This document shows, piece by piece, positions 1 to 11,177 of a DNA stretch of 64,000 nucleotides. The notes under the pieces were generated by a model, which had not been told where the DNA came from, searched no databases, and worked only from the letters and a program-made list of their open reading frames with translations. Every line of letters begins with the position of its first letter. Within the stretch, counting starts at the first letter, position 1. A program made the position numbers and the translations under genes. The DNA is taken from NCBI GenBank assembly GCA_009809945.1, contig WTPW01000317.1:175753-239752 (forward strand), written 5' to 3'. The stretch is from Gigaspora margarita. Taxonomy: Eukaryota; Glomeromycota; Glomeromycetes; Diversisporales; Gigasporaceae.

Positions 1-290
1 TAATCTTCCTTTAAAGTTGGTCAATTCTTTACTATGTTCTTTAAGTCAAATAAGTGACTCACCCTATATAATAATATGATTGGTTAAAATAGTCTTTTAA
101 AAATTTGATAGATGCCATTAAGTAAAGGCTTCTTGTGCCCTAATTGAAAGTTAAAGAGGAGGTTCTTCTGATTCCAATGGTAGTTAAATCATCAAAATTG
201 GCCTGGTGGATCCCAAGATACTTGGTGTCAAAGAAAAGAACATACAGATCTGCAAATTCACTGTTACACAAAGTATTATAAACTATAATA
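1..290. repeat. single arm of a large foldback repeat (cut by window edge)
   Basis: This stretch matches, base for base over most of its length, the inner left arm of the palindrome at 56968-58484 (for example GTGCCCTAATTGAAAGTT near 135 and GGTAGTTAAATCATC near 178). The second arm is absent: after the small palindrome near 270-290 the sequence becomes unrelated. It contains one copy of the core motif described in the findings. Non-coding. Confidence 0.8.
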
Positions 291-299
291 CTTTGTCTA

Positions 300-780
300 T
301 ACACTATAGTGTACCCCTATAGTAGCAAATATAAATAGTAATAATTAGAATTAGAATTAGGGTTAGGGTTAGATTTAAAAAGTTAGAAGTTTAGAATTAG
401 GTTAAAATTAGTATTAGATTTGAAATTAATTTAAAATTAGAGTTTAAGGTAACATCATAAGAGGAGCATTTTTCTTTAAAAGAACAACAGGGGTTACTCT
501 AGTAAAATTTTGAGATGTATAAAAGGGGTGCACAGTGCACTATTTTTTTAAAACCCAAAATTTTATATATAACAAAAAAAATTTTCTAGAAAGGTGCTAT
601 TACCTTAGATTAAAGTTCTAAATTTTACTAAGTCAATTAATATTTATGTTTTAAATAAGGTGTTTGAAATATGGAATTTATTATTTTAAACAACTTTATT
701 TAAGACATAAATATTAATTGACTTATAGCTACAATTATTGACTATGTTTTAATTGCACATCAGTTTTCTGTTGATCATGT
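300..780. repeat. AT-rich spacer with TTAGGG-like motif and a dispersed repeat
   Basis: No gene is seen. A short run of TTAGGG-like units lies near 355-375. The part 430-530 (AAGAGGAGCATTTTT, ACAGGGGTTACTCTAGTAA) occurs inverted at about 40030-40110. The segment 625-725 holds an imperfect inverted repeat around AAGTCAATTAATATTTATG. Confidence 0.6.
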
Positions 781-1055
781 GGCTGAACTGCTAATTAGAT
801 TTTAAGATTAGATATAACATAACACAATTATAAAAATTTTAAAACAACTGTTCATTTTGTCAAAAATTGTATATTTACCAAAAGTTTGCATAAAAAACCA
901 CCTTTAGTGCACTAACAAAAAATTCTCCTTGAACGATTTTATTATATATTTTGTTAGTTTTGCCCTAACCCTATCCTAACTCTAATATTAATAATTCAAA
1001 AAAATTTGCCTGTGCTACATAATCAATATAACCTAGTACAGAATACCAATATGCG
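780..1055. repeat. dispersed repeat, uninterrupted copy
   Basis: A direct copy of this repeat lies at 4445-4619 plus 5187-5290. Shared landmarks are TTTAGTGCACTAACAAAAA and TTGCCTGTGCTACATAAT. The copy here lacks the 568 bp foldback element that splits the second copy, so it serves as an empty site. A more distant relative is at 42890-43060. Confidence 0.75.
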
Positions 1056-2439
1056 AATTTATGATCCATACTAATATTTATTCATTAAAAAGTTATAAAA
1101 ATTATTTAATTAGTAGATCGCAGTTAAAGAAACAAAAAATAATAAACTTTATAATAACCAAAATCTGGGAATGTCTAAAGGGAAGACAACTTATATTTAA
1201 TAATTTTTTCAATTAACTTTAGGGTTAGAATCGTTCTATATTAGGGTTAGGTTAGGTTTTAGGTAAATATATAACTAATAAGCAAAATGCCTTTCTGGCA
1301 TTTTTAATTAACACATCGAAGTAGGTTTAGACTGCTGTTTTTGTATTTTTCAAGGTTTTCACTTTTCTTTCATTTTTACTTCATCAAAGATCATTAAAAT
1401 TCTATAATTTGATTACTGGTTGATTACATGATTTGTCTCTGCTTTAGATGACCCCCAAAATCAGAAATTTATATTTTTCTATAGTGTAGGAATCTGGTTT
1501 GCTTAAATATAAAAGTATTTTTTGTTTATTAAATAACTCTTTTATATTGCTTAATTAAAAGTTGTAGAGCTAATTTTTGTAATTCTAATGGTAATAAAAT
1601 CACCAAAACTGGCTTGATAGATTATAAAATATGAGTATTTTTTAAGAATTGAAGTACAGATTCCACTTACTATATAAGGTAACTAGTTACATAGCTGCTG
1701 ATTTTTACTATAAAATTTGTTTCTTTTAACTGCAACTACTAATTAAAAGTTTTTAAAACTTTACTTTTTTAAATAAATTCTTTTAATTACATGCAATTTT
1801 TTTTATTGCAATTTTGAAATCCATGTAATGCAAAATGAAAATCAACTTTTGTATGGCCTAATATTGTTTTCAACTTTATACAGAAATCTGAAATAGGTTT
1901 TGTTAACCTGATTTCTTTGAATTAAAAAATTTTATATTATTCAATATAATTTTATTTATATTTAATGCTGTGATTAAAATCATATTGAAACAAAAAATTT
2001 TATATCAAAATACTGTATAATAGAAAATTTTATTTGAAAGCACTCAATATATTAAATATATACCACATGTCCAATATAAGCAACCCTTAGATTTTTAAGT
2101 GAAAAATTTAATGAATATTGTTATGTTTTACCAATAAAATTGTAACTAAATATAAGCAAACCCTTTACTTTGACTCAAAAGATATTGTAAAATTTTGTTT
2201 AAATTTATTTGGAGATATACAGTATAAATTAAAAAATTTCTATTTTCATTTAAATTAAAGTCGCCTGATATATAAATTCATATAATATTGTAAAATTCAT
2301 TTAGAGTAGATTGAAGAAGAGTTAACCCAGTAATCATTTTATCACAAAATCACATGAAAAGCATTCAGCTAAGTTAGGGTTAGGTTAGGGTATTTTTAGG
2401 CCATTTGTTTTAATTCTGGTAAAAAAATGATATTATTAT
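1056..2439. other. AT-rich stretch without a gene
   Basis: No coding region is seen on either strand. A diverged copy of the palindrome core motif lies at about 1528-1640 (AAAGTTGTAGAGCTAA, TTCTAATGGTAATAAAATC). TTAGGG-like motifs occur near 1220-1250 and 2375-2392. Confidence 0.6.
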
Positions 2440-2691
2440 ATAGAGAGAGTTAATAGAAATCAAGCAAATTTTTTTTATAATTTTTTTTAAAGTTTAAATC
2501 AAAATAATTTAACTAAAACTTAATCAATTTTTAATAAATTTTTTTTTAAATTAATTTTATAGGTTTATGAAATTAATTAAAAAAATTTTTATCAAATTTG
2601 ATTAAATTTTTGTTAAGTTATTTCTGCTCAAAGTTTTAAAAAAAATTTATTATGAAACATTTGCTTAATTTCTATTGACACACCTCCCTAT
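2440..2691. mobile_element. foldback MITE, family A copy 1
   Basis: A 252 bp inverted repeat whose ends read AATAGAAATCAAGCAAATT on the left and AATTTGCTTAATTTCTATT on the right. Other copies are at 4619-5186, 59730-59963 and 62889-63140. Each has an AT-rich palindromic interior and ends close to TATATAG-like bases. No protein is encoded. Superfamily not assigned. Confidence 0.75.
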
Positions 2692-2804
2692 GTTAATCAA
2701 GTGATTGTTGAGCACTTGGTTAACTGTTCTTTAAGTATTCTAGCAATTTATGATTATGATTCATAGGGAGTTATTAGCTGAGTTTTAATTTGGATAGACA
2801 TGTT

Positions 2805-3607
2805 TACAGGGGGTGACAGTGCATTGTGGACACTTTTTAAAAATTTATACCAAACTAAATAAATATAATATCAAGCTAAAAATTATATAAAAAGTTTATT
2901 AAATCTAAGGCTTTTAAATAAAAAAATTATAAAATTCTATGCAGTAGTTTTAAAATAATTAAGATAATACAAAATTGTGTAATTTTATTCCAGTACAAAG
3001 CTAGTAATATTAAAAAATTATTAAAATTATATTTTTATAATAAAAATTAATTTTTTATTAAATAAACTAAATTTTAATTTTATAAAGTTATTTAATATAA
3101 CAAATTATATATAATTTGAAATTTTTATAATTTTTTAAAAAATTTTAAATTTTTTATGATTTTTTAAAGTAAAAGTTAAAATATTAATTTAAATTAATTA
3201 ATTTCTAAAAGTAATAATTTTTATTGCTACATATAATAATTTTATAAATATTTTTTAAAAATTTTAAAAATGTTAAAAAAATATATAATTTGTTATATTA
3301 AATAATATTATTTAAAAAAAATTAATTTATTTAATAAAAAAATTAAGTTTATATGTTACTATATTTAGTAATTCTATTTATTATATAATTTATATTAAAA
3401 TTACTAGGTTTATACTGATGTAACATTATACAAATTTGTATTACCTTAATTATTTTAAAAACTACTGCATAGAATTTTATAATTTTTTTTTTATTTAAAG
3501 CCTTAGATTTAATAAACTTTTTTTATAATTTTTAGCTTAATATTATATTTATTTAGCTTGGTATAAATTTTTAAAAAGTGTCCACAATGCACTGTCAGCC
3601 CCCTGTA
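2805..3607. mobile_element. 803 bp foldback element with long terminal inverted repeats
   Basis: The left end TACAGGGGGTGACAGTGCAT is mirrored at the right end by ATGCACTGTCAGCCCCCTGTA. Complementarity continues inward through GTGTCCAC, the TAAGGCTTTTAAATAAA motif and TAGAATTTTATAA, giving arms of well over 150 bp. The centre is almost pure A/T. No coding capacity, target duplication not clear. Confidence 0.85.
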
Positions 3608-3861
3608 CATTGTAATAATATCATATATAATAAGTTTGTCAGATGTTATATACCAGATTTAACCAAAAAAATTTCTGATCATATAATTTAAAAATCATGA
3701 TATATCAATTATCACATGATGCTTAATAAAAAGTTCCATAAAAAAAAAAGGTTAGTAAATTTGTATATAACTATGGCTACTTTAACCATTAGTGTTGATA
3801 GATGAGGACTAAAATATTAACTGAGTAAGCCAATGTTACAAAAACATGCTTAGCATAATTA

Positions 3862-4018
3862 GGGCCATGTTATTAATTACCTGATTATTTTTTATTAGAG
3901 GCCTACTCCTCTTCCCCTTCTTTAATATAAATTTAATCAGGTTTCTATATATAATTTTAATATTTTTTACTCCCCTTCTCCCTAAAAAATTACCTGATTT
4001 TTGTTACTCTCTTTAGTC
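3862..4018. mobile_element. small MITE, also present inverted at 37072-37213
   Basis: The segment with TACCTGATTATTTTTTATTAG and CTCCCTAAAAAATTACCTGAT has its reverse complement inside the LTR-like sequence at 37072-37213. Internal CCTGATT motifs repeat on both strands. Exact ends are uncertain. Confidence 0.6.
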
Positions 4019-4198
4019 AACTAACACTTAAAATATCGCTTATTTTAAATATTTTGAACAACATGTATATTATACATGCTACAAATAACTTGCACACAAT
4101 GTATCTCAGTGATAGTAAATGACCTGAAATGATCCAAATAACCCAAATAAACAAATGACTAGTTATTGGATCATTTCAAAGCTCAATAACCTAGAAGA

Positions 4199-4370
4199 TC
4201 ATTTAATATATGGGGACCCCATAGCAAAAAAAGACAGTAGGCAAAAAATTTTGATTCTATATTGTTATAAAAATTGTATATTTATTACTCTAATTTTTCA
4301 AGAAATTGCATTTTTTTAAAAAAAATTTTTTAGCCTACTGCCACTTTTTGCTAGAGGATTTCCATATGTT
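4199..4370. mobile_element. small MITE with GCAAAAA..AGTAGGC terminal repeats
   Basis: The left arm has TAGCAAAAAAAGACAGTAGGC and the right arm GCCTACTGCCACTTTTTGCTA, within a 172 bp AT-rich inverted repeat. No coding capacity. Confidence 0.7.
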
Positions 4371-4618
4371 AGTTAATATTCTAATACTCTTTAACCAATC
4401 AGAATTGGCTGCCAAATAAAATAAAACACACATTAGTTTTCTGTGGCAGGTTATGACTGTACTGCCAATTAGATTTCAAGATCAGGTATAATATAATACA
4501 ATTATAAAAATTTTAAAACAACCATTCATTTTGTCAAAACTCACATATTTACCAAAAGTTGCATAAAAAACCATCTTTAGTGCACTAACAAAAAGTTCTC
4601 CTTGAACAATTTTACTAT

Positions 4619-5186
4619 ATAGGGATATCAATAGAAAGGGCCAAATCATTTTTAGTAAATTTTTTTAAAATTTTAAATTGAAATATCTTGACAACTACCA
4701 AATCAAATTTAATAAAATTTTTTGTTTTACCGTATATGTCCGAAAATAAGCTAGTACCTAAAATAAGCTACCCCCCTGATTTTTTTCAAAAATCTTAAAA
4801 AACCCGTTAGCAGTTGCTACATATAAAAGTCTAAATTTTACTAAGTAAACATCAAAAGTGCCATTAAGTAACCTTGTTCAGGACATCAAAATACACCTAC
4901 AGTAAAAATTTGATGTCATTTGGATAACTTTTTATTAGTACGTTTTTTAATTTTTTCAAAAAACTCTATATTTCGAAAATAAGCTACCCCACGTTTTTTC
5001 GTGTAATTTTTTGGCCAAAAAAGGTAGCTTATTTTCGGACACATACGGTAATTCTATAACTAAAAAATTAAAATAAAAAAATTTTGATAAAATTTGGTTA
5101 AGTAGTTGTTAAGTTATTTTAACTTAAATTTAAAAAACTTTTACTTAGAAAAGATTTGTCCCTTTTTTATTGATGTTTCTCCATAT
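4619..5186. mobile_element. foldback MITE, family A copy 2, itself carrying an insertion
   Basis: The left end AATAGAAAGGGCCAAATC is mirrored by GACAAATCTTTTC and the inner arms by TAACAACTACTTAACCAAAT. The centre is interrupted by the unrelated element 4728-5050. Without it the element is about 245 bp, like its relatives at 2440, 59730 and 62889. Confidence 0.75.
4728..5050. mobile_element. nested element with TACCGTA-type terminal repeats
   Basis: The left end TACCGTATATGTCCGAAAAT and the right end ATTTTCGGACACATACGGTA are near-perfect inverted repeats, followed inward by TAAGCTACC and GGTAGCTTA. It is 323 bp long and sits in the centre of the family A element. The element at 23082-23681 also begins TACCGT. 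Superfamily not assigned. Confidence 0.85.
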
Positions 5187-5490
5187 GTCTTGCTAACCTT
5201 ACCCTAACCCTAACTCTAATTCTAACATTAATAATTCAAAAAAATTTGCCTGTGCTACATAATTGATATAACCTGGTATAGAATATCTATGTGCTATAAA
5301 TTTGTTGTGTTAGATGACTCAATAAAAATATGATCACATGGTGGAGTAAAATCTTTGTGGGAGATCTAAAGGCATTTAAGGGTAGAGTTAAAGTGTCCAG
5401 GATTATGCAATACAATTAAGTAAATTATGTTAGAGAGATCAATTATGCAATGAATGTGAAATAAATTTAAAATTATATGAAAATTTTAAG

Positions 5491-7049
5491 CAAAAATACT
5501 GTTTCTGATGGATTATTAGTACTGTTCCTGATAGGGTGAAAAAAAATTTTTTTACATCCCTGTTCCTGATGCACTGATAAGCTGCAGAAAAAATTGTTTA
5601 CAATATTTGATCAAAGGTAACTTGGCACCTCTTGACCAAATTAGATCAACTTTTTTTATTTTAATTGTAGAAAGCAGTAGAATTAAAATAAAAAAGAGTT
5701 GATCAAATTTGATTAGAAGGGTGTCAATATATCTTTGATTAAAGTTTTGTAAAATTCTAAAATATTTATCAAATATAAGCTACAGAAAAAATTGTTTACA
5801 ATCTTTGATCGATGGTAACTTGACACCAACCTGACCAAATTCGATCAACTTTTTTTGTTTAATTGTAGAATGCAGTAGAATTAAAATAAAAAAAGTTGAT
5901 CAAATTTGGTCAGGTAGGTGTCAAAATATCTTTAATCAAAGTTTTGTAAAATTCTAAAATGTCTATCAAATATAAGCTGTAACAAAAAACTATTTAAAAT
6001 CATTAATCAAAGATATATTAACACCTACCTGACCAAATTCAATTAGCTTTTATTTATTTTAATTGTAGAAAGCAGTAGAATTAAAATAAAAAAAAGTTGA
6101 TCAAATTTGATTAGAAGAGTATCAAGATATCTTCAATTAAACTTTGTAAAATTTTAAAATATTTATCAAATATAAGCTGCAAAAAAAAATTGGTTACAAT
6201 CTTTGATCAAAGGTAACTTGACACCAACCTGACCAAATTCGATCAACTTTTTTTATTTTAATTGTAAAAAACCATAAAATTAAAATAAAAAAAAGTTGTT
6301 CAAATTTGGTCTAGGTGTGTCAAGTTACCTTTGATCAAAGATTGTAGCCAATTTTTTTTGCAGCTTATATTTGATAAACATTTTAGAATTTTACTAAGTT
6401 TGATTGAAGATATCTTGATACTCTTCTAATCAAATTTGATCAACTTTTTTATTTTATTTCTACTGCTTTCTACAATTAAAATAAAAAAAGCTAATCAAAT
6501 TTGGTCAGGTGGGTGTCAAGATATCTTTGATCAAAGATTGTAAATAGTTTTTTGCTGCAGCTTATATTTGATAGGTATTTTAGAATTTTACAAAACTTTG
6601 ATTGAAAATATCTTGACACCCACCTGACCAAATTTGATCAACTTTTTTTATTTTAATTCTACTGTATTCTTCAATTAAAACAAAAAAAAAGATGATCGAA
6701 TTTGGTAGGTTGGTATCAAGTTACCTTTGATCAAAGATTGTAAACAATTTTTTTCTGCAGCTTATATTTGATAAATATTTTAGAATTTTACAAAATTTTG
6801 ATTGAAGATATATTGACACCCTTCTAATCAAATTCAATCAACTTTTTTTTATTTTAATTCTACTGCTTTCTACAATTAAAATAAAAAAAAATTGATCAAA
6901 TTTGGTCAAGTGGGTGTCAAGTTACCTTCAATCAAACATTGTAAACAATTTTTTTCACAACTTATCAGTCCATCAGAAAAAGGGATGTAAAAAATTTTTT
7001 TTACCCTATCAGGAACAGTACTAACAATCTATCAGGAATAGTATTTTTG
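5491..7049. mobile_element. 1.56 kb palindromic element built from repeated foldback units
   Basis: The outer ends (CAAAAATACTGTTTCTGATG left, CAGGAATAGTATTTTTG right) are inverted, with CCTGATAGGGT and ACCCTATCAGG just inside. Between them are about seven imperfect units of roughly 180-200 bp. Each contains motifs TTTGATCAAAGGTAACTTG, TGACCAAATT.GATCAACTTT and the partly palindromic TTGTAGAAAGCAGTAGAA. The first half runs in one orientation and the second half in the other, with the switch near 6270-6300. An AAATTTTAA motif lies at both flanks and may be a target duplication. No protein is encoded. Confidence 0.8.
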
Positions 7050-7139
7050 CAAATTTTAATTAAATAATGTGATATTAAATTAGAGATGCTTTTTTTAAAA
7101 CTATCTTTAATAGTATTTATTTATTCAAAAAATTTAACA

Positions 7140-9440
7140 TTCTAATTGAATTTTCTAACAAAGTGTGTCTATTATTTGCTAAAATTCATTTATAAGCAGA
7201 GAAACTGCATTCTACATCTACTCCCTAAACTGGTAACCAGATATACACTAATGCGATTTTGCTAAGATTGGATAACAAAGCTATCTTTTTATGCCAATAC
7301 TTATCTAAATCAAAATTTTTACCAAACATTTTTGATAACCCAAAATAAATAGGCCATTCATTAATAAAAGATCATTTATGGATTTTTTAACTCCTTAATT
7401 ATTTTATATAATGCAAGATTGCAATGATCTGTTTGTACTTGTATATATCATAATCAAATCAATGAATTGCTTTAAAAACTAGAAGGCTGAATGATTGTTG
7501 ACATGCTTATTAAATTTTTCATATACTAATTGAAATGCTTCCTTAAAAAATATGTCATATGATAATATATCTTATTGACATGTTTGGCAAAAATCAACTA
7601 TTTCATTCAATTTTGGTAGTATTTGGCAGCCGAATTTAAGTGAGCAAATACTTGCTCTAACCTGTTTGTAAGAAATGGTGCAACTGGTTTATTTTGAATT
7701 TTAAAAAACTCAAGAGTTTTTACCAATTTATTTTTAAAATTACAGTAATTTAGTAAATAATTATAAATTTTTATTATTAATAAAATATTTAAAATTTGCA
7801 TTAAAAGTAATAAAGTAAAGAATAAACTGTAAATAAAACAATTTATTTTGATTTTCAAAAACTTTTACTAACTCTATGATCATTGCATTATCGTTACCAA
7901 TTTCAAATTCTTTAAAATAAAAGTTGACTAATATTGTAAAATGATTACATATCCAAAATGCAAATTTAAACTATGTATTTCATCTTGTTTTTACAGGTAA
8001 TGGCAGAAGTGTAGGTTCAGAATAACTATTTAATAAAAGAAAAGAAATCTATTATCATTTTCTAGCTGGAGAATATGTAAAAGATAATTTAATTTGACTA
8101 ACAGTAGAATCATAAAGCTTAATTTGTGATCTGTTTGGGAACTAGTAAAAAATCATGTAATTTTCAGTAATTTTCACTAATAAATTTCATCTCTTTTAGA
8201 ATCTGGCATTTCCCTAAGGACAAATCGATTTTTTACTAAGTAAACCTCCCTCATATGCATAATTAACATTGTAGAGAAGAATACTATGAGTATAATAATA
8301 GTTGAAATATTAAAATCAGCCTAGTGAATTATGAGATATAGGTGCATTTGTTCTCATGACTATATAATATAAACAAAGAAATAAACAAATAGTCATAAAG
8401 ACAAACATACCCATATCTCATGATACGCTAGGTTGATTTCAATGTTTTAACAACCATTATACTCATAATTTCCTCCTCTACAATGTTTGTTATGTGCACA
8501 AGAGAGGTTTGCTTAGAACAAAGTAGATTTATCTTTAGGAAAATGCCAGATTCCAAAAAAAAAAAACTACATAGTAAACATATCCCTGTAGTTTACTATG
8601 TTTTTTCACTGGTTCCCTGGCAGATCATGAATTAAAATTTTTGTATTTGATCCAGGTTTTTCTACTAAATTGAATATGTGGGCAAACCAGGTATTATGTT
8701 TAATTTGGGCATTAAAGGTGAAAGAATATTGAATGCAGCTATTATATACAAAGCATTGTCTGTAACAAATGAAATTACATTTTCAAAAGGAATTTCATAA
8801 TAGTATAATGTTGAAATAACAAGCTGAGAAATGGTCATTTTATTAACAGCCTGTAATCTGTCTTAACCAAATTGGTTTGATCCAAATAGCTAAACAAGAT
8901 ATTTACTACTGCCCTACTGCAAGAATCTGTTGTTTCATCTACTATAATACTAATTTTTTTTCTAGCTAACAAATTTTTAAGTTTGCCTTCTTTATATTGA
9001 AATAAAATTGAAAGATATTTTTCACAAATTTGATTTGCTCCAGGAATTGCACCACCTATTGTAGAAAAAAATAATTATAAAAAAAATAAAAATCAATAAA
9101 AATTACAACAATTTATTATACCATATTTGCAGTGTTCTTGCAAAAAAGGTTGAAAATATTGTATTTTTTCAAATGGTATATTAGCTTTAGCAAAAATTTT
9201 AAAACAAATTGTTCTCTTTCATTATAAGGCTTGCTAAAGGATATTATTGCACATTGAAAAAAATTTTTTGAGGGCTTTCAAGTAAATGAGTTTTTTTTGC
9301 TTGCTAGTTAGAAGATGACAAATGATTTTCAATTGTTGATTTTTTTTTATGATCAATAGTATTTTGACAATACTGACAAAAAAGGTTTACTCCTTCTGCA
9401 TAAAAATCATTTCTAAATAAGGGTTTTATGAAGCCGTTCT
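7140..9440 (-). pseudogene. hAT-family transposase pseudogene
   Basis: Reading the minus strand, a BED-like zinc finger comes first (FCQYC followed by spaced His, about 9390-9310), then AKANIPFEKIQYFQPFL near 9180-9130. A clean 66 nt intron follows (9121-9056, GTATAA..AATAG). The next exon reads GGAIPGANQICEKYLSIL and KISIIVDETTDSCSRAVVN, then after a frameshift FENVISFVTDNALY near 8790: the DUF659-like/RNase H-like part of hAT transposases. Farther on come PLPVKTR*NT*F (near 7980), PVAPFLTNRLEQ (near 7680) and the C-terminal dimerisation signature YIWLPV*GVDVECSFSAYK (near 7250-7190). Several stops and frameshifts and the inserted element 8118-8635 make it non-functional. It encoded the mobilising enzyme of element 5389-9970. 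Confidence 0.85.
8118..8635. mobile_element. foldback MITE inside the hAT pseudogene
   Basis: The outer arms TGATCTGTTTGGGAACTAGT and ACTGGTTCCCTGGCAGATCA, and the inner arms AATCTGGCATTT and AAATGCCAGATT, form a 518 bp inverted repeat. Both arms carry the palindrome core motif (near 8270-8335 and, inverted, 8400-8480). It separates two parts of the transposase reading. Confidence 0.8.
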
Positions 9441-9979
9441 GATATTGAAACCATGTTAATATTTTTATTATTTTTTTGATCAAACTTTTGACTTTTATTA
9501 AACATGGTGATAATTTTATGTAATAAGAAAATAGAACAGCAAATTCATTGTTCCAACAACATAGCTTAAAAGTTTTTTTTTTGGTTTCTAAAAAGACTAG
9601 TCACTTCTATTAAAATCAAAGATTTAATGACTTTCTACAAACAGCAATACTAACTTAGTATAGGAATGTATCTTATTATTATTGTTATCATCTTTATACA
9701 TTCCAACAGCTTAAAAGTTTTATTTATTTTTTTTTGTGCCTAAAAAGACTAGTTGCTTTTATTGAAATCAAATATTTAATGCCTTTCCACAAATAGCAAT
9801 ACTAACTTAATATGGGCAGCAATAAGAATCATCTTTATACCAGATCTACCAATCATATTTTAGCCACATGATCTCAATGCTTTTTTTTGTTAAATTATGC
9901 TAAGCATATGTGATGCGAAAAAATAGTAAATTATGCGCATAATTTCGCATTGCATAATCCTGGGCACCTAGGTAGGGCA

Positions 9980-10332
9980 GTAGGGTGAACATAGATCATT
10001 TTTAATAGTGATCTATGAAATCAGGTGATCGACCAATCAGGATTGTAAACAACATAGATTCAGCCAATCAGAATTAATAATTTTTGTGCAACCTAAGGAA
10101 ATTTGGGGTCACCTAAGTTTTTTTTACCAATATACAAAGATGGATTTTTTTAAATGATATAGGGGTTAAAATTTTACTATAACAAATATGAAACTTCAAA
10201 TTATATATCACAAAAATTTGGGAATATTGGCTAAAATTATAAAAAGTTTTATTAGAAGCATATTTTTGTTTTCTATATAAAATTTTGCTGTACCACGTAA
10301 ATCAGATGAAAATTGATTTACGTTCACCCTAC
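9980..10332. mobile_element. 353 bp MITE with GTAGGGTGAAC termini
   Basis: The left end GTAGGGTGAAC and right end GTTCACCCTAC are perfect inverts. The interior (GACCAATCAGGATTG, TTTGTGCAACCTAAGGAAAT) resembles the TTAA-flanked elements at 37944, 51056 and 57788, so this is probably a diverged relative. A TTAA duplication is not visible here. Confidence 0.65.
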
Positions 10333-11177
10333 ACTTAACAGGGTCGGATCGCAGGGTAGTTATTTTCGAATCATATGATTTTTTTATTGGTGTTGTAACC
10401 CAATCATAAATATTATTTGATCGCTAAATCACAAAATTTCCATCAAAAATTTTCGCACATATGGACAGTTTTTTAAGTTGAGTTCAGAAGAATATATAAT
10501 TTTTCATCATATATAACAGTTAAAATTAGTAACTCAAAATCCAATTCCCTAGTTTTAGCATGATTAATAGAGAGTCTATTATTTATTTTAAAGCTTTATA
10601 AAAAAGTAATAAGCTTAAAATTTTGAATTACAAATTGAGTATTGATTTTTAGCGATTCTTGACAAAGCTTTCAACTATAGTTTGAGCTGTCTAGTCACTT
10701 CAAATATATCATATTAAAATCACAAAAAAAAAAGCTTTTTATATAAAAATTCAATTCAACGGTTCAATTAATATACAGTAATCATGTTTTTATAGGTATA
10801 TAATACCACCATAACTCGTTATGCAAATATGACAAGTGAGAATTCTTGTAACCAATTCAGTAATTCATTATCAACTTCTTTTTGAACTTGTACGAACCAG
10901 ATCATAAAGTTAACTGCTAATTCAGGACTGAAGATCTAATTTTTTATCCGTAATTTTAATAAAATTTTAAACAAGATTTGAAATACTAGAAATTTTAGTT
11001 TATAAACTTTGCCTATTATGGCCTACAAATTAAGGAGTACATTTTAAAGATTAGAATATTTTTGGAAGTGATAAATTCAGCGGCAATCAATCCATATTGC
11101 GTAACATGTTACAGTAATAAAGTGCTATAAAACGTCATTTTTTAATAGCTTTTACGAAACATTATTTAATAGTTAAA
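10333..11177. other. intergenic region upstream of the Sel1 gene
   Basis: No reading frame or repeat is recognised. It is less repetitive than the DNA before it and is the presumed promoter side of the downstream Sel1 gene. No specific site can be named. Confidence 0.5.

Larger units (their letters stand above)
4445..5290. repeat. dispersed repeat, copy interrupted by a foldback element
   Basis: Same repeat as 780-1055. It is continuous up to about 4618, broken by the element 4619-5186, and resumes with TTGCTAACCTTACCCTAACC. Comparison of the two copies defines the insertion independently of its terminal repeats. Confidence 0.7.
5389..9970 (-). mobile_element. decayed 4.6 kb hAT transposon
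   Basis: The left terminus (GTGTCCAGGATTATGCAATA) and right terminus (TTGCATAATCCTGGGCACCTA) are inverted repeats starting TA..GTG. The flanks GGTAGAGT (5381-5388) and GGTAGGGC (9971-9978) agree at 6 of 8 positions, as expected for an old 8 bp hAT target duplication. The interior carries a hAT transposase pseudogene on the minus strand. About 95 bp of both ends match the small element 41431-41726, which is therefore a deletion derivative. Two foldback elements (5491-7049, 8118-8635) are nested inside. Confidence 0.8.

Noticed and set aside
5491..7049. Resemblance to a CRISPR array
   Set aside because: The units are long, palindromic, inverted at mid-point and have no unique spacers; the DNA is eukaryotic.
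7607..7858. 83-codon minus-strand frame as an independent gene
   Set aside because: Its end (PVAPFLTNRLEQVF) is part of the hAT transposase relic.
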